Counted from the stretch's first letter, positions 18,052-27,613 are shown. The stretch is DNA of 45,789 nucleotides from Verrucomicrobia bacterium UBA1200 (GCA_002309765.1 DBXY01000034.1:88316-134104), one strand, 5' to 3'. The notes: generated by a model from the sequence alone, not told the origin. Program-made: numbers and translations.

Positions 18052-20718
18052 ATGAGAGTGTATGAACTTGCGAAAAAGCTGCAAACCACCAGCAGCGAGC
18101 TATTGCGGCGGGCGGGCGAAATGGACATCGAGGTGTACTCGGCCATTTCTTCGCTGGAAGTTGCCGAAGAGTACGAGCTGACCAAGGCTTTGCAAAAGCG
18201 GACTCCGGAGCAGATTGCCAAAGAGAACGAGGCCTTGGCGCAATCACGGGCCAGAAAAGCGGCAAAGGTCAAAGCGGTACGGGAACAAGAGTTGTCCGGC
18301 AGTCGCGAGGAGCTGGAAGCCACGCGTCAGCGGGCGCTGAAGATGTACGAGGACGCGCATCGCAAACCGGCCCCGGTCGAAGTCGAACCTCCCGCCGCCC
18401 CCACCCCGCCCGCGCCGCCGGCGGCAACCGTTGAGACCCCGACCCCGCCGCCGCCACCACCGGAACCGGCGGAGCAGCCGGCGGTCGTCGCGCCTCCGGC
18501 CGAGACGAAGACCGAAAAACCGCGTCGGGCCGAAAAAGCGCCCGCCGCCCAGCAAAAGGCCAAACCGGCGGAGAAAACTCCCGGCGCGTCCAAGACGTCC
18601 GGCAAGGATCGCGCCCCGGCCAAACCGGCGCGCGCGCATTACGAGGACGAAGACGAAGAGGAGCTTAACAACATCCGGCTCCGTCCCTCCGACCGGGAAA
18701 ACCTGCGTTCCACGCAAAAAACTCAAAACCGGGCCAATGCGCAGACTCGGGATCGCGGCAACCAAAACACCGGGCGCAACGGTCAGCGCGGCGACCGCAA
18801 TGACCGTAACGAACGCAATGACCGTAATGACCGCAACGATAAACGCTTCCAGCGTTCCATCGGCGGACGGGAAGACGGCGGGCGCATGCCGAATCGCGGC
18901 GCTCCGGCCGCGGCGACGGGAGAACCGTCCGCTTCCGGTAACACGATCACGCTGCGGGGCGCGATTGTGGTTAAAGACCTGGCGGAAAAACTCGGTTTGC
19001 GCCCGAACCGGCTGATCGCGGATCTGATGCAGCTCAATATCCTGGCCTCGATCAACCAGCACGTGGAACTGGACGTGGCGACCAAAATCGCTGGGAAATA
19101 CGGTTTCACCGTGGAATTGGAAAAGGCCAAGCGCAGTACCGAACGCAAACCGGTTTTGAAGAGCGAAGACGCCGACGACGAGATCCCGGAAGACAAGCCC
19201 GAAGATTTGGTGGCGCGTCCGCCGGTGGTGACCTTCCTCGGCCATGTTGACCACGGCAAGACTTCTTTGATGGACTACATCCGCAAGACGAAAGTCGCGG
19301 CCGGCGAGGCGGGCGGAATCACCCAGCATATCGCGGCCTACTCGGTGGACATCAACGGCAACAAGATCACCTTCCTGGACACCCCGGGCCACGCCGCCTT
19401 CTCGGCAATGCGTGTCCGCGGCGCACAGCTGACCGACATCGCGGTGATTATCATCGCCGCGGACGACGGCGTTATGCCGCAAACCCGCGAGGCGATCGCG
19501 GCGGCTCGTCAGGCTGGTGTCCAGATCATGGTGGCGGTGAACAAGTGCGATCTGCCCACCGCCAACCCGGATCGGGTTCGCCAGATGCTGCAGCGTGAGG
19601 GCCTGACCACGGAAGACTGGGGCGGCGACATCATTTGCTGCAATGTTTCGGCGCATACCGGTCAAGGCGTTGAAGACTTGCTGGAGAACATTCTTGTACA
19701 GGCGGAGATGCTGGAACTGCGGGCCAATCCGAACCGCCGCGCCGACGGTTACGTTATTGAGGCCCAATTGGAGCAGGGCCTTGGCCCCACCGCGACGGTG
19801 CTAGTCACCGGCGGCACGCTGAAAGTCGGCGACATTATCCTCTGCGGAGAGCATTTCGGCAAGATCCGCGGGTTGATCGACGATCGCGGCTGCCGCGTAA
19901 AGTCCGCCGGCCCGTCCGCAGCGGTGCGCTGCATGGGTCTGTCGGGTGTGCCCGAAGCCGGAGCCCGGTTCCGCGTGATGCTTAACGAAAAGCGCGCCCG
20001 CGAGCTGGCCGCGCGCGAGGCGGACAACCGCAAGTTGGCGCAACTTTCCACCGCCAAGGCGACCTCGCTGGACGCTTTGATGCGGCAGATGTCCGACAGC
20101 GACAAGCGTTCGCTTTCGGTTATTGTCAAGGCGGACACCCAAGGGTCGTCCGAAGCCGTCTGCGACGAACTCCGCGCCATCGCCAGCGAAAAAGTGTCGC
20201 TGGAAATCGTGTCGGAATCCATCGGCAACGTTTCCGCGACCGACGTCAGCGCCGCGGCCGCCAGCAAGGCGATTATTGTCGGGTTCAACACCGGATGCGA
20301 ATCCGGGGTGCAGCAGCAGGCCCGCCACGACGGGGTGCGAATCAACAACTTCCGCATCATTTACGAGTTGCTGGAGCATGTCAAAAAGTGCATGCTCGAC
20401 CTGCTGCCGCCGGAATACAAAGAGGTGGTCAAAGGTCACGCGGAAATCAAGGCAATCTTCGATATCGGCAAAACCGGCCGGGTGGCGGGCTGCCAGCTGA
20501 CCGACGGTATGTTGCTGGCGAAGGGCTTCTACCGCATTTTCCGCAAGAAGGAACTGCTTTGGACCGGCAAGCTCTCCTCGCTGAAGCACTTCCAGAACGA
20601 AGTTTCGGAAGTGACCGGCGCGCAGGAGTGCGGCATCCACTTTGCGGGGTACGAAGAGTTTCAGGCTGGCGACACCATCGAGTGCTACGTGCTCGAAGAG
20701 CTGCCGCGCACCCTGTAA
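18052..20718 (+). CDS. infB: Translation initiation factor IF-2
   Basis: The protein has 888 residues. An IF2_N-type helix pair opens the protein (MRVYELAKKLQTTSSELLRR). It is followed by a long disordered region that is first proline/alanine-rich (~100-165), then basic and asparagine/arginine-rich, with a short NDRNERNDRNDRND iteration near residue 250. A second IF2_N domain (TLRGAIVVKDLAEKLGLR) precedes the GTPase domain: G1 GHVDHGKT at 397-404, G3 DTPGHAAF and G4 NKCD. Domains II-IV follow, ending in the fMet-tRNA-binding C2 domain. The factor delivers initiator tRNA to the 30S subunit. It starts 20 bases after nusA, with rbfA 18 bases behind. Confidence 0.98.
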   Translation: MRVYELAKKLQTTSSELLRRAGEMDIEVYSAISSLEVAEEYELTKALQKRTPEQIAKENEALAQSRARKAAKVKAVREQELSGSREELEATRQRALKMYEDAHRKPAPVEVEPPAAPTPPAPPAATVETPTPPPPPPEPAEQPAVVAPPAETKTEKPRRAEKAPAAQQKAKPAEKTPGASKTSGKDRAPAKPARAHYEDEDEEELNNIRLRPSDRENLRSTQKTQNRANAQTRDRGNQNTGRNGQRGDRNDRNERNDRNDRNDKRFQRSIGGREDGGRMPNRGAPAAATGEPSASGNTITLRGAIVVKDLAEKLGLRPNRLIADLMQLNILASINQHVELDVATKIAGKYGFTVELEKAKRSTERKPVLKSEDADDEIPEDKPEDLVARPPVVTFLGHVDHGKTSLMDYIRKTKVAAGEAGGITQHIAAYSVDINGNKITFLDTPGHAAFSAMRVRGAQLTDIAVIIIAADDGVMPQTREAIAAARQAGVQIMVAVNKCDLPTANPDRVRQMLQREGLTTEDWGGDIICCNVSAHTGQGVEDLLENILVQAEMLELRANPNRRADGYVIEAQLEQGLGPTATVLVTGGTLKVGDIILCGEHFGKIRGLIDDRGCRVKSAGPSAAVRCMGLSGVPEAGARFRVMLNEKRARELAAREADNRKLAQLSTAKATSLDALMRQMSDSDKRSLSVIVKADTQGSSEAVCDELRAIASEKVSLEIVSESIGNVSATDVSAAAASKAIIVGFNTGCESGVQQQARHDGVRINNFRIIYELLEHVKKCMLDLLPPEYKEVVKGHAEIKAIFDIGKTGRVAGCQLTDGMLLAKGFYRIFRKKELLWTGKLSSLKHFQNEVSEVTGAQECGIHFAGYEEFQAGDTIECYVLEELPRTL

Positions 20719-20736
20719 CCGGAAAGAGGTTTTGCA

Positions 20737-21135
20737 ATGGGAGTCGATCGGCTTGAGCGGTTGAACGCGCTGCTGCGGCGGGAACTGGGCGAAGCAATGT
20801 TCCGGGTGCTTGCCGGGGAAAATCTCGACCCCGGCGCGATAACCGTCACTTCGGTGCGGGTGGCGCACAATTTGCGCAACGCCACGGTGTGCGTCTCGAT
20901 TTTCGGGCACGACCACGAGCGCGGAACGTATCTGCACAAATTGACGTCCAAAGCGGGAGAATTCCAGCGGCTGATCAACCGCGATATGGTGATGAAATAC
21001 ACCCCGCGGCTGCATTTCAAGCTGGACGATTCGCTGGCCAAAGGCGACCACGTGCTGGCGTTGCTGAACCAGATTGACGTGCCGCCGGATGACGAAGACG
21101 GGATTGCCGATACCGAGGTCCCGGACGAGGAATAG
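20737..21135 (+). CDS. rbfA: Ribosome-binding factor A
   Basis: The protein has 132 residues. The single KH-like domain of RbfA is recognisable from RLNALLRRELGEAMFR at the N-terminus, the ITVTSVRVAHNLRNATVCVSIFG strands, and the typical closing YTPRLHFKLDDSLAKGDHVLALLNQI. The acidic tail (PPDDEDGIADTEVPDEE) is common. It assists late maturation of the 30S subunit, acting on the 5' end of 16S rRNA. It follows infB closely, the usual order, with GAAAGAGG as ribosome binding site. truB and rpsO, which often follow, are not here. Confidence 0.93.
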   Translation: MGVDRLERLNALLRRELGEAMFRVLAGENLDPGAITVTSVRVAHNLRNATVCVSIFGHDHERGTYLHKLTSKAGEFQRLINRDMVMKYTPRLHFKLDDSLAKGDHVLALLNQIDVPPDDEDGIADTEVPDEE

Positions 21136-21186
21136 AGGTTTTGTTACCGCCGTCCGAGTGGCGGCGCGAAAGAAGAGGTGCCGGAA

Positions 21187-21756
21187 ATGGGCGAGAAATT
21201 GAAATTGTCGGAACGGATTAAAAAATACCGCGAACGGTTGGAAATGTCGGTGGAAACGCTCGCTGAGCGTTCCGGGGTTTCGACCGACGCGATCAGGGCG
21301 ATTGAAGCGGACGAGACCTATCCCGCGTTGGGCGTGTTGGTAAGGTTGTCGCGCGCGATGGGGCAGCGGCTGGGCACGTTCATGGACGACCAGTTCTCCT
21401 CCGACCCGATCATTACCCGCGCCGAAGACCGCCAGAACGGGGTCGGCGTGGTTACCCACCGTCCGGAAACCAACGGCGGGTTCTCTTATTTCCCGCTAGG
21501 CAGCGGGAAAACCGACCGGCACATCGAACCGTTTTACATTGAGATCGCCGCCGATTGCGACGCGGCGCCATCCTCCCACGAAGGGGAAGAGTTCATCATC
21601 GTGGTTTCCGGCGAGGTGGAGCTGGTTTACGGACGGGAAAGCTATGTGCTGAAAGCCGGCGATTCTATGTACTACAACTCCGTAGTCCAACACGTGGTCC
21701 GTTCCCACGGCGGCAAGCCCGCCACCATTTACGCGGTAATTTTCATGCCGTTCTGA
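21187..21756 (+). CDS. XRE-family regulator with C-terminal cupin domain
   Basis: The start at ATG 21187 is preferred to an upstream GTG at 21178 because AGAGG then lies eight bases away. The product has 189 residues. Residues ~6-60 form a lambda-repressor-type helix-turn-helix (RIKKYRERLEMSVETLAERSGVS). Residues ~105-185 form a cupin barrel (SSHEGEEFIIVVSGEVELVYG, then VQHVVRSHGGKPA) that should bind a small ligand or metal. The architecture is that of one-component regulators responding to a metabolite. It is directly followed by an acyl-CoA ligase gene 49 bases away, a pairing seen in several gut and sulfate-reducing bacteria. The ligase or its product is the obvious candidate for regulation or sensing. 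Confidence 0.88.
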   Translation: MGEKLKLSERIKKYRERLEMSVETLAERSGVSTDAIRAIEADETYPALGVLVRLSRAMGQRLGTFMDDQFSSDPIITRAEDRQNGVGVVTHRPETNGGFSYFPLGSGKTDRHIEPFYIEIAADCDAAPSSHEGEEFIIVVSGEVELVYGRESYVLKAGDSMYYNSVVQHVVRSHGGKPATIYAVIFMPF

Positions 21757-21805
21757 TCGCGCGGCGCGGCCGCCAGGCGTTGCGCCCCAAAAACCGGATA
21801 AAAAC

Positions 21806-23536
21806 ATGTTTAAGCTAACAGATCCTTTCGGTACCGCCCCAAGCAAACCGCCGTTCACCCAGTCGGTCTCCACCGGAGTGCCGTGGAACAACCTGCCGAT
21901 TACCCGCGAGTACACTTTGGGCCAGTTGCTGGACCAAACCATAGCGCGATGCGGTCCGCAGGACGCGGTGGTGTACGCCGACCGCGGATTCCGGTTAACC
22001 TGGTACGAGTTCGGCATTGAGGTGGATCGCCTGGCGCGCGGGTTGATGGCGCTGGGGATTAAACGGGGCGAAAAGATCGCGCTTTGGGCGACCAATGTCC
22101 CGCACTGGATTGTGCTGATGTTCGCCGCCGCAAAGATCGGGGCGATTCTGTTGCCGCTGAACACGAATTACAAAACCGCGGAGATAGATTTCGCGCTCAG
22201 CCAGTCGGACACGGAAAACATCTTTGTGATCAACGGTTACCGCGATACCGATTACGTCCAGATTTTGAACGACCTCATCCCGGAGCTTCGTCAGCAACCC
22301 CGCGGCGAGCTTAAAAGCGCCAGGTATCCCCACTTGAAGCGGGTGATGTTCTTGGGTCCGGAAAAGCATCGCGGAATGTATTCCCTGAACGAGGTAATGG
22401 CACTGTCGGTGGAGGTTTCGCAGGAGGAATACCTGCAGCGGCAGGCGGAATGCGATGTCAACGACGTGGTGAACATGCAGTACACGTCCGGCACCACCGG
22501 TTTTCCGAAAGGGGTGCAGCTCACCCACCGCAACATCGGCAACGACGGTTTTTGGATCGGAGCCTGCCAGAATTTTTCCTGCCGTGACCGCGTATGCATC
22601 CCGGTACCGCTCTTCCACTGTTTCGGATGCGTGCTGGGCGTGATGTCATGCGTCAACCACGGTTCGACGATGGTGATGCTGGAGAAATACGACCCCGTTA
22701 ATGTGATGATGTCGATCGAGCAGGAGCATTGTACCGCCGTTTACGGCGTCCCGACCATGTACATCGCCATTCTCGACCACCCGCTCTTCAACCGCTTCAA
22801 CTTTTCGACGCTGCGGACCGGTATCATGTCCGGTTCGACCTGCCCCGTCCTCCGGATGCAGCAAACCGTCGACCGGATGAATATGCGCGAGATCACCAAT
22901 CCGTACGGTCTCACGGAGTCCGGACCGGTGATGACCATGACCCGTTACTTCGAGACCAGCATCGAGCGCAAATGCCAAACCATTGGCCAGGCCCTGCCCG
23001 GCGTCGAGGTTGCCATCATCAACCCCGAAACCCAGGAACTCTGCGCGATAGGCGAGGATGGCGAGATTTGCTGCCGCGGCTTCAACACCATGAAAGGGTA
23101 TTACAATATGCCCGAACAGACCGCCAAGTGCATTGACGAGCGGGGTTGGCTGCATTCCGGCGATATCGGGCACATGGACGCCGACGGCTATTATTACATC
23201 ACCTCCCGACTGAAAGACCTGATTATCCGTGGCGGCGAAAACATCTCGCCGCGCGAGGTCGAAGATTTCCTGACGCACCTTGAGGGCGTTCAGGATGTGC
23301 AGGTGGTGGGATGCCCCAGCAAGAAATACGGCGAACAGCCGGCGGCGTTCATCATCCGTCAAGCGGGCAGCGACCTCAGCGAGGAAGACGTGCAAGACTA
23401 CTGCCGCAACAAAATCTCCTGGTTCAAGATCCCCAAGTATATCCATTTCATGGACGAGTTCCCGATGACGGCGAGCCAGAAGATTCAGAAGTACAAGCTC
23501 CGCGAGTTGGCCGCTCAATTGTGGCCGGACGCTTAA
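21806..23536 (+). CDS. Acyl-CoA synthetase/AMP-dependent ligase
   Basis: The protein has 576 residues and belongs to the ANL adenylating superfamily. The phosphate-binding loop is YTSGTTGFPKG at 226-236. The adenine motif is YGLTESGP, the hinge region is GWLHSGDIG and LKDLIIRGGENISP, and the C-terminal catalytic lysine lies in the MTASQKIQKYKLRE segment. The N-terminal half (YEFGIEVDRLARGLMALGIKRGEKIALWATN) is most like medium/long-chain fatty-acid-CoA ligases. It would activate a carboxylic acid with ATP and join it to coenzyme A in the cytoplasm. The neighbouring XRE-cupin regulator probably controls it. No beta-oxidation genes are near, so the acid could equally be an aromatic or dietary acid. 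Confidence 0.92.
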   Translation: MFKLTDPFGTAPSKPPFTQSVSTGVPWNNLPITREYTLGQLLDQTIARCGPQDAVVYADRGFRLTWYEFGIEVDRLARGLMALGIKRGEKIALWATNVPHWIVLMFAAAKIGAILLPLNTNYKTAEIDFALSQSDTENIFVINGYRDTDYVQILNDLIPELRQQPRGELKSARYPHLKRVMFLGPEKHRGMYSLNEVMALSVEVSQEEYLQRQAECDVNDVVNMQYTSGTTGFPKGVQLTHRNIGNDGFWIGACQNFSCRDRVCIPVPLFHCFGCVLGVMSCVNHGSTMVMLEKYDPVNVMMSIEQEHCTAVYGVPTMYIAILDHPLFNRFNFSTLRTGIMSGSTCPVLRMQQTVDRMNMREITNPYGLTESGPVMTMTRYFETSIERKCQTIGQALPGVEVAIINPETQELCAIGEDGEICCRGFNTMKGYYNMPEQTAKCIDERGWLHSGDIGHMDADGYYYITSRLKDLIIRGGENISPREVEDFLTHLEGVQDVQVVGCPSKKYGEQPAAFIIRQAGSDLSEEDVQDYCRNKISWFKIPKYIHFMDEFPMTASQKIQKYKLRELAAQLWPDA

Positions 23537-23567
23537 CCCCCACCCCACCCCAAGGAAAGGAACGAAA

Positions 23568-24113
23568 ATGAATGTGCTGGTACCATTGGCTGACGGAGTA
23601 GAAGAACTTGAGGCGGTGACCATAATCGACGTGCTGCGTCGCGGCGGGGTGAATGTCACCTCTGCCGCCATTAGCGGTAAAAACGAAGTGGCCGGTTCGC
23701 GCGGGGTAAGCATTGTGGCGGACACCGCGTGGGAGACCGTGGCTCCGGAAAATTTTGACGCGATTGTGCTTCCCGGCGGCGGGGTCGGAACCGACAACCT
23801 GATCGCCGACAAACGGATCCGCGACACGTTGCGGAATTACAACGCGGAAGGCAAATGGATTTGCGCCATTTGCGCCGCGCCGATGGTTTTGGCCGCCGCC
23901 GGAGTGATCCTGGGGCGTAAAGTCACCTGTTATCCGTCGTGCGCCTCATCCATCAACGGTTTCTACGAGGACGCCCCGGTTATCGCTGACGGCAACCTCA
24001 TCACCAGCCAAGGTCCGGGAACGGCGTTGCTCTTCGCATTGGTGCTGGTCAAGCACTTTACCAACGAAGAAAACGCCCGGAAAGTCGCCGCCGGAATGCT
24101 TACCGGATTTTAA
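23568..24113 (+). CDS. DJ-1/PfpI (YajL-like) family protein
   Basis: The protein has 181 residues with the flavodoxin-like fold of the DJ-1 branch. It opens VLVPLADGVEELEAVTIIDVLRR, where E15 matches the conserved glutamate of DJ-1. The nucleophile elbow is AICAAP with C102 as reactive cysteine, and the ending SQGPGTALLFALVLVKHF is typical. DJ-1/YajL members have been described as stress chaperones or as deglycases/glyoxalases; the latter activity is debated. The ribosome binding site AAGGAAAGGAACG is clear. The gene lies between the acyl-CoA ligase and nadD on the same strand, 20 bases before nadD. Confidence 0.9.
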   Translation: MNVLVPLADGVEELEAVTIIDVLRRGGVNVTSAAISGKNEVAGSRGVSIVADTAWETVAPENFDAIVLPGGGVGTDNLIADKRIRDTLRNYNAEGKWICAICAAPMVLAAAGVILGRKVTCYPSCASSINGFYEDAPVIADGNLITSQGPGTALLFALVLVKHFTNEENARKVAAGMLTGF

Positions 24114-24133
24114 TCCGGACGGAGGGCACAGCG

Positions 24134-24736
24134 GTGCGCGTCGGCATTTTTGGAGGCAGTTTCAATCCCTTCCATGTGGGGCATTATTTCGTTGCCACCG
24201 CTGCTTTGGAGACTTGCCGACTGGACAAGGTGTTGCTTATGCCCTGTAATGTGTCGCCCTTTAAGACCAATGATGAGCCTTGGCAGTTGAGCGGTGAAGA
24301 CCGTTTGGCCATGCTCCGCGACAGCGTGGGCAACGATCCGCGTTTCGGGGTGACCGACCTTGAGTTGCGCCGGGGCGGGATTTCTTACGCCGTGGACAGC
24401 GTGGCTGAAATCAAAAGCGAATATCCAGACGATGAGCTTTTTTTCATCATCGGCATGGATTCGCTTCACGGGCTTTGCCATTGGCGCGATGTCCGCCGCC
24501 TGCTTACAATGTGCGACATCATCACCGTGGCGCGACCGGGGGTTGCGCTGCCGGACGCCGATGAACTCGGCTTCGACGCGGAAACCGGCCGGCGGCTTGT
24601 GAACGGTATCATTCAGGGGCGGTTGTGCGACATTTCTTCCTCCGAGATCCGGAGCAGGGTTGCCAATCGCCAGGAAATACGCTATCTCGTGCCGCCGGCT
24701 GTTGAAAAGCGGCTTAAAGCGATAGCCCAACCATAA
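24134..24736 (+). CDS. nadD: Nicotinate-nucleotide adenylyltransferase
   Basis: The protein has 200 residues and starts at GTG 24134 after GGAGGG. The nucleotidyltransferase signature GGSFNPFHVGHY is at 7-18, and the second family motif ISSSEIRSRV is near residue 172. The segment FFIIGMDSLHGLCHWRDVRRLL corresponds to the conserved IxGxDxLxxFxxWxxxxxLL region. The enzyme adenylates nicotinate mononucleotide in NAD synthesis. It is followed 30 bases later by rsfS, the classic nadD-rsfS pairing. Confidence 0.95.
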   Translation: MRVGIFGGSFNPFHVGHYFVATAALETCRLDKVLLMPCNVSPFKTNDEPWQLSGEDRLAMLRDSVGNDPRFGVTDLELRRGGISYAVDSVAEIKSEYPDDELFFIIGMDSLHGLCHWRDVRRLLTMCDIITVARPGVALPDADELGFDAETGRRLVNGIIQGRLCDISSSEIRSRVANRQEIRYLVPPAVEKRLKAIAQP

Positions 24737-24766
24737 AACTTTCACAACCAAACGAGGTTAACCACC

Positions 24767-25120
24767 ATGAAAAACAACCCAGAAGTTTTGGCCAACGCCG
24801 CCGCCAAGGCGCTTGACGACAAAAAAGGCGAGGATATCAGAATCTACGACGTGCGCGGCATCTCGGCCATCACGGACTTTACGGTGGCTGCCACCGGCAC
24901 CTCCGCGCCCCACCTGCGGGGCCTGATCGCCGAAGTGCAAAAGCAGCTGCGCGAACAGGGTTACCAAAGTTACCGGATGTCAGGCGACCCCGCCAGCGGC
25001 TGGGTTATTGTCGATTACGTTGATGTAGTCATTCACGTGTTCTCGCCTGAAGCGCGTGAGTACTACGCGATTGAACGTCTTTGGGAAAAGAAACCCGAAG
25101 AACCAAAAACCGAAGAATAA
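24767..25120 (+). CDS. rsfS: Ribosomal silencing factor RsfS (Iojap/YbeB family)
   Basis: The protein has 117 residues. The domain runs from ANAAAKALDDKKGEDIRIYDV to SGDPASGWVIVDYVDVVIHVFSPEAREYYAIERLW, an almost consensus RsfS ending. RsfS binds ribosomal protein L14 and blocks subunit joining under starvation. The tail KKPEEPKTEE is charged. It follows nadD, as in many bacteria, and ends 23 bases before the next gene. Confidence 0.95.
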   Translation: MKNNPEVLANAAAKALDDKKGEDIRIYDVRGISAITDFTVAATGTSAPHLRGLIAEVQKQLREQGYQSYRMSGDPASGWVIVDYVDVVIHVFSPEAREYYAIERLWEKKPEEPKTEE

Positions 25121-25143
25121 ACCACCATCAAGAGGATGCCATC

Positions 25144-26541
25144 ATGAGTAAAACCAACTGTATCTCCCGTCGTTCATTCTTGCGTACCGGCGCAGTGCTG
25201 ACCGCTTCGTCCGCGTTCCCGTTTCTGCGGGTTGCCGGACAAGTCTCCCCCAACGAAAAGGTTAACGTGGCATGTTGCGGTATCGGCAACCGCGGCGCGG
25301 ATGTGGTGAACGGCCTGTTCGGTACCGGGCTTTGCAACATCGTCGCCGTTTGCGACACCGACCTCGGCGCGAAGCACACGCAGAACATCCTCAAAAAATT
25401 CCCGAACGCCAAGCGGTATAAGGATTTCCGCAAGATGCTCGATGAAATGGGCAACCAGATTGACGCGGTAACCGCCGGCGTGCCGGATCACGCGCACTTC
25501 CCCATCGCCATGATGGCAATGGGTATGGGCAAGGGAATTTACGTCGAGAAGCCTATGGCGCACACCTTCCAGGAGTGCGCGCTGATGATGGCCGCCGAAG
25601 CTAAAAACAAAGTCGCCACCCAGATGGGCAACCAGGGACACTCGGATGGGAACTACTTCCAGTTCAAAACCTTGGTTGAACAGGGCGTGATTAAAGACGT
25701 CACCAAGATTGTCGCGCACATGAACGGAGTCCGGCGCTGGCACAAGTGGAACGGCAACGTCACCTCGCTGCGGCCCAAACAGGATCTCCCGGAAGGACTG
25801 GAATGGGACGTTTGGCTAAGCCAGGCCCAGTGGCACGACTACCACCGCGATTATGTGCACGGCGATTGGCGCTGCTGGTACGATTTCGGCAATGGTGCGC
25901 TGGGCGATTGGGGCGCCCACATCATCGACACCGCCCACGAGTTTCTCCAGCTTGGCCTGCCTTACGAGGTGGACGTGTTGAAGATGACCGGGCACACCGA
26001 TTTCGTTTTCCCGATGACCTGCACCCTCGCGTTCCGTTTCGCGGCCCGCGGCAATATGCCCGCCTGCGAGGTCCAGTGGTGGGAAGGCCAGAAGAATTTC
26101 CCGGAACTGCCGAAAAACTTTGGCAAGTCTAAAGCGGCGGCCGATATTCCGACCGTTGGCGGCGGCGCGACCGCGGTGGCGGACCTTAACCCCGGCAAAG
26201 AGATTTACCAGAAGGACGGCACCATTTTCAAGGGCGCGTCGCACGGCAGCACCCTCTCGGTGGTCGGCGGCGGACGCGAATTGCCGAAATTCCCGAAGAG
26301 CCCGTCCAACCATTTCAAGAACTTCCTGCTCGGCGTCAAGGGCCAGGAAACCTGCCGTTCGCGTTTCGCCGTGGCGGGTACGCTCAGCCAGGTGCTTACT
26401 TTGGGCTGCATCGCCCAGAAGCTTAACCGCAAGATTACGCTCGACACCGCCAAGGGTGCCATCACCGGCGACAAGGTCGCCGACGCGATGCTCAAGGGGC
26501 CGCCGCCGCGTAAAGGCTGGGAACAGTACTACAAGGTGTAA
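25144..26541 (+). CDS. Tat-exported Gfo/Idh/MocA family oxidoreductase
   Basis: The start is ATG 25144, after AAGAGG; the open frame runs 21 codons further up but only into the rsfS tail. The product has 465 residues. The N-terminus SRRSFLRTGAVLTASSAFPFL is a good twin-arginine signal. The Rossmann motif is CGIGNRGADV and the catalytic-site motif is EKP in YVEKPMAHT. A C-terminal alpha/beta domain completes the family fold. It differs from the oxidoreductase at 9128 by keeping EKP instead of QKP. Exported members of this family in PVC bacteria are abundant and mostly uncharacterised. The substrate is unknown; the next gene resembles a sugar-acid dehydratase, which hints at uronate or aldonate metabolism. 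Confidence 0.9.
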   Translation: MSKTNCISRRSFLRTGAVLTASSAFPFLRVAGQVSPNEKVNVACCGIGNRGADVVNGLFGTGLCNIVAVCDTDLGAKHTQNILKKFPNAKRYKDFRKMLDEMGNQIDAVTAGVPDHAHFPIAMMAMGMGKGIYVEKPMAHTFQECALMMAAEAKNKVATQMGNQGHSDGNYFQFKTLVEQGVIKDVTKIVAHMNGVRRWHKWNGNVTSLRPKQDLPEGLEWDVWLSQAQWHDYHRDYVHGDWRCWYDFGNGALGDWGAHIIDTAHEFLQLGLPYEVDVLKMTGHTDFVFPMTCTLAFRFAARGNMPACEVQWWEGQKNFPELPKNFGKSKAAADIPTVGGGATAVADLNPGKEIYQKDGTIFKGASHGSTLSVVGGGRELPKFPKSPSNHFKNFLLGVKGQETCRSRFAVAGTLSQVLTLGCIAQKLNRKITLDTAKGAITGDKVADAMLKGPPPRKGWEQYYKV

Positions 26542-26620
26542 TGGTTAGGCAGTAAAACAATTGCCCCATTGACCGGAAGACACCGGAGCTGTTGTACCGT
26601 TACCTGTGAGGCACAATCCC

Positions 26621-27613
26621 ATGACGCTTGTCGAGTTTGTTCCACCGACGCCGCATCCGTTGTGGGAGTTGTGTCCTCAAATGGGAATCACGGATGTCGT
26701 GGTGAAGGTGAACCCCGTTTTGACGGGGCTTTCCGATCCGTGGCGGTATGAAACGCTTTCGGCTATCGTCTACCGCCTCAAGTCCGCCGGGCTGACCGTA
26801 GTCGGGCTTGAAGGCGACCCGTTCGATATGTCGCCGATCAAAGAGTTTGATTCTTCCGCCACAAATGACGCAACGCGGGAAACGGCATTGGGCCATTATC
26901 GCGAGCTGATGGAGTCGATGGGGCGGCTTGGGATAAAACTGCTCTGCTACAACTTCATGGTCGGAGCGGGTTGGACGCGAACCGGGGTTCGCGAGGGACG
27001 CGGCGGTGCCAAGGCAACCTGCTTCTCATTGGCAGAAGCCCGACGCCAAAAATCAGAACCCCGCAATCTCCGCCTTACTGCAGATCAGGTGTGGGCAAAT
27101 TACGAACACTTTATCAAAGCCGTCTTGCCTGCCGCCGAGAAGTGCGGCGTGAGGATGGCGCTTCACCCGGATGACCCGTGCATCCCCTCTCTCGGCGGTT
27201 TCGCCCGCATCTTCGGCAGCGTCAAAGCTTTCGACCGCGCATACGCGCTTTATCCATCGCCGTATAACGCCGTCACCTTCTGCCAAGCGAATTTCAAGCT
27301 GACGGGGGCCGATCTCGAAGAAACCGCCCGCCATTTCGGCAAACGGATCGCGTTTATCCATGTGCGTGACGTGGAGGGCGAAAAGTCCGACTTCACCGAG
27401 CTGTTCCACGATCAGGGAACAACCGACCAGTTCGCGCTGATGCGCACTTACCGCGAACTGGGTCTCGATGTGCCCGTACGCGGCGACCATGTGCCGGAAA
27501 TGGCCTACGACCGTGTTTTGACGCCGGACGGAACGCCCGGTTATTTCACGCTCGGGCGACTTTTCGCCAACGGATACCTGAAGGCGCTTCTGCAAGGAAC
27601 TAAAGATGGATAA
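26621..27613 (+). CDS. Mannonate dehydratase-like (UxuA-type TIM barrel) protein
   Basis: The start at ATG 26621 is preferred because TGAGG lies nine bases upstream; an in-frame GTG at 26606 is the alternative. The product has 330 residues. The C-terminal half carries the UxuA-like metal and substrate region: MALHPDDP, then FCQANFKLTG, KRIAFIHVRDVEG, FHDQGTTDQFALMRTYRELGLDVPVRGDHVPEM. These histidines and acids correspond to the metal ligands of mannonate dehydratase. The protein is shorter than Escherichia coli UxuA (394 residues), and the middle (GGAKATCFSLAEARRQ) is divergent. It may therefore act on another sugar acid or be a xylose-isomerase-like relative. It overlaps the next gene by eight bases. 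Confidence 0.75.
   Translation: MTLVEFVPPTPHPLWELCPQMGITDVVVKVNPVLTGLSDPWRYETLSAIVYRLKSAGLTVVGLEGDPFDMSPIKEFDSSATNDATRETALGHYRELMESMGRLGIKLLCYNFMVGAGWTRTGVREGRGGAKATCFSLAEARRQKSEPRNLRLTADQVWANYEHFIKAVLPAAEKCGVRMALHPDDPCIPSLGGFARIFGSVKAFDRAYALYPSPYNAVTFCQANFKLTGADLEETARHFGKRIAFIHVRDVEGEKSDFTELFHDQGTTDQFALMRTYRELGLDVPVRGDHVPEMAYDRVLTPDGTPGYFTLGRLFANGYLKALLQGTKDG

Noticed and set aside
18244..21459. Long open frames antisense to infB and rbfA
   Set aside because: Low-complexity products rich in Arg, Gly and His, opposite certain genes, with no ribosome binding site.
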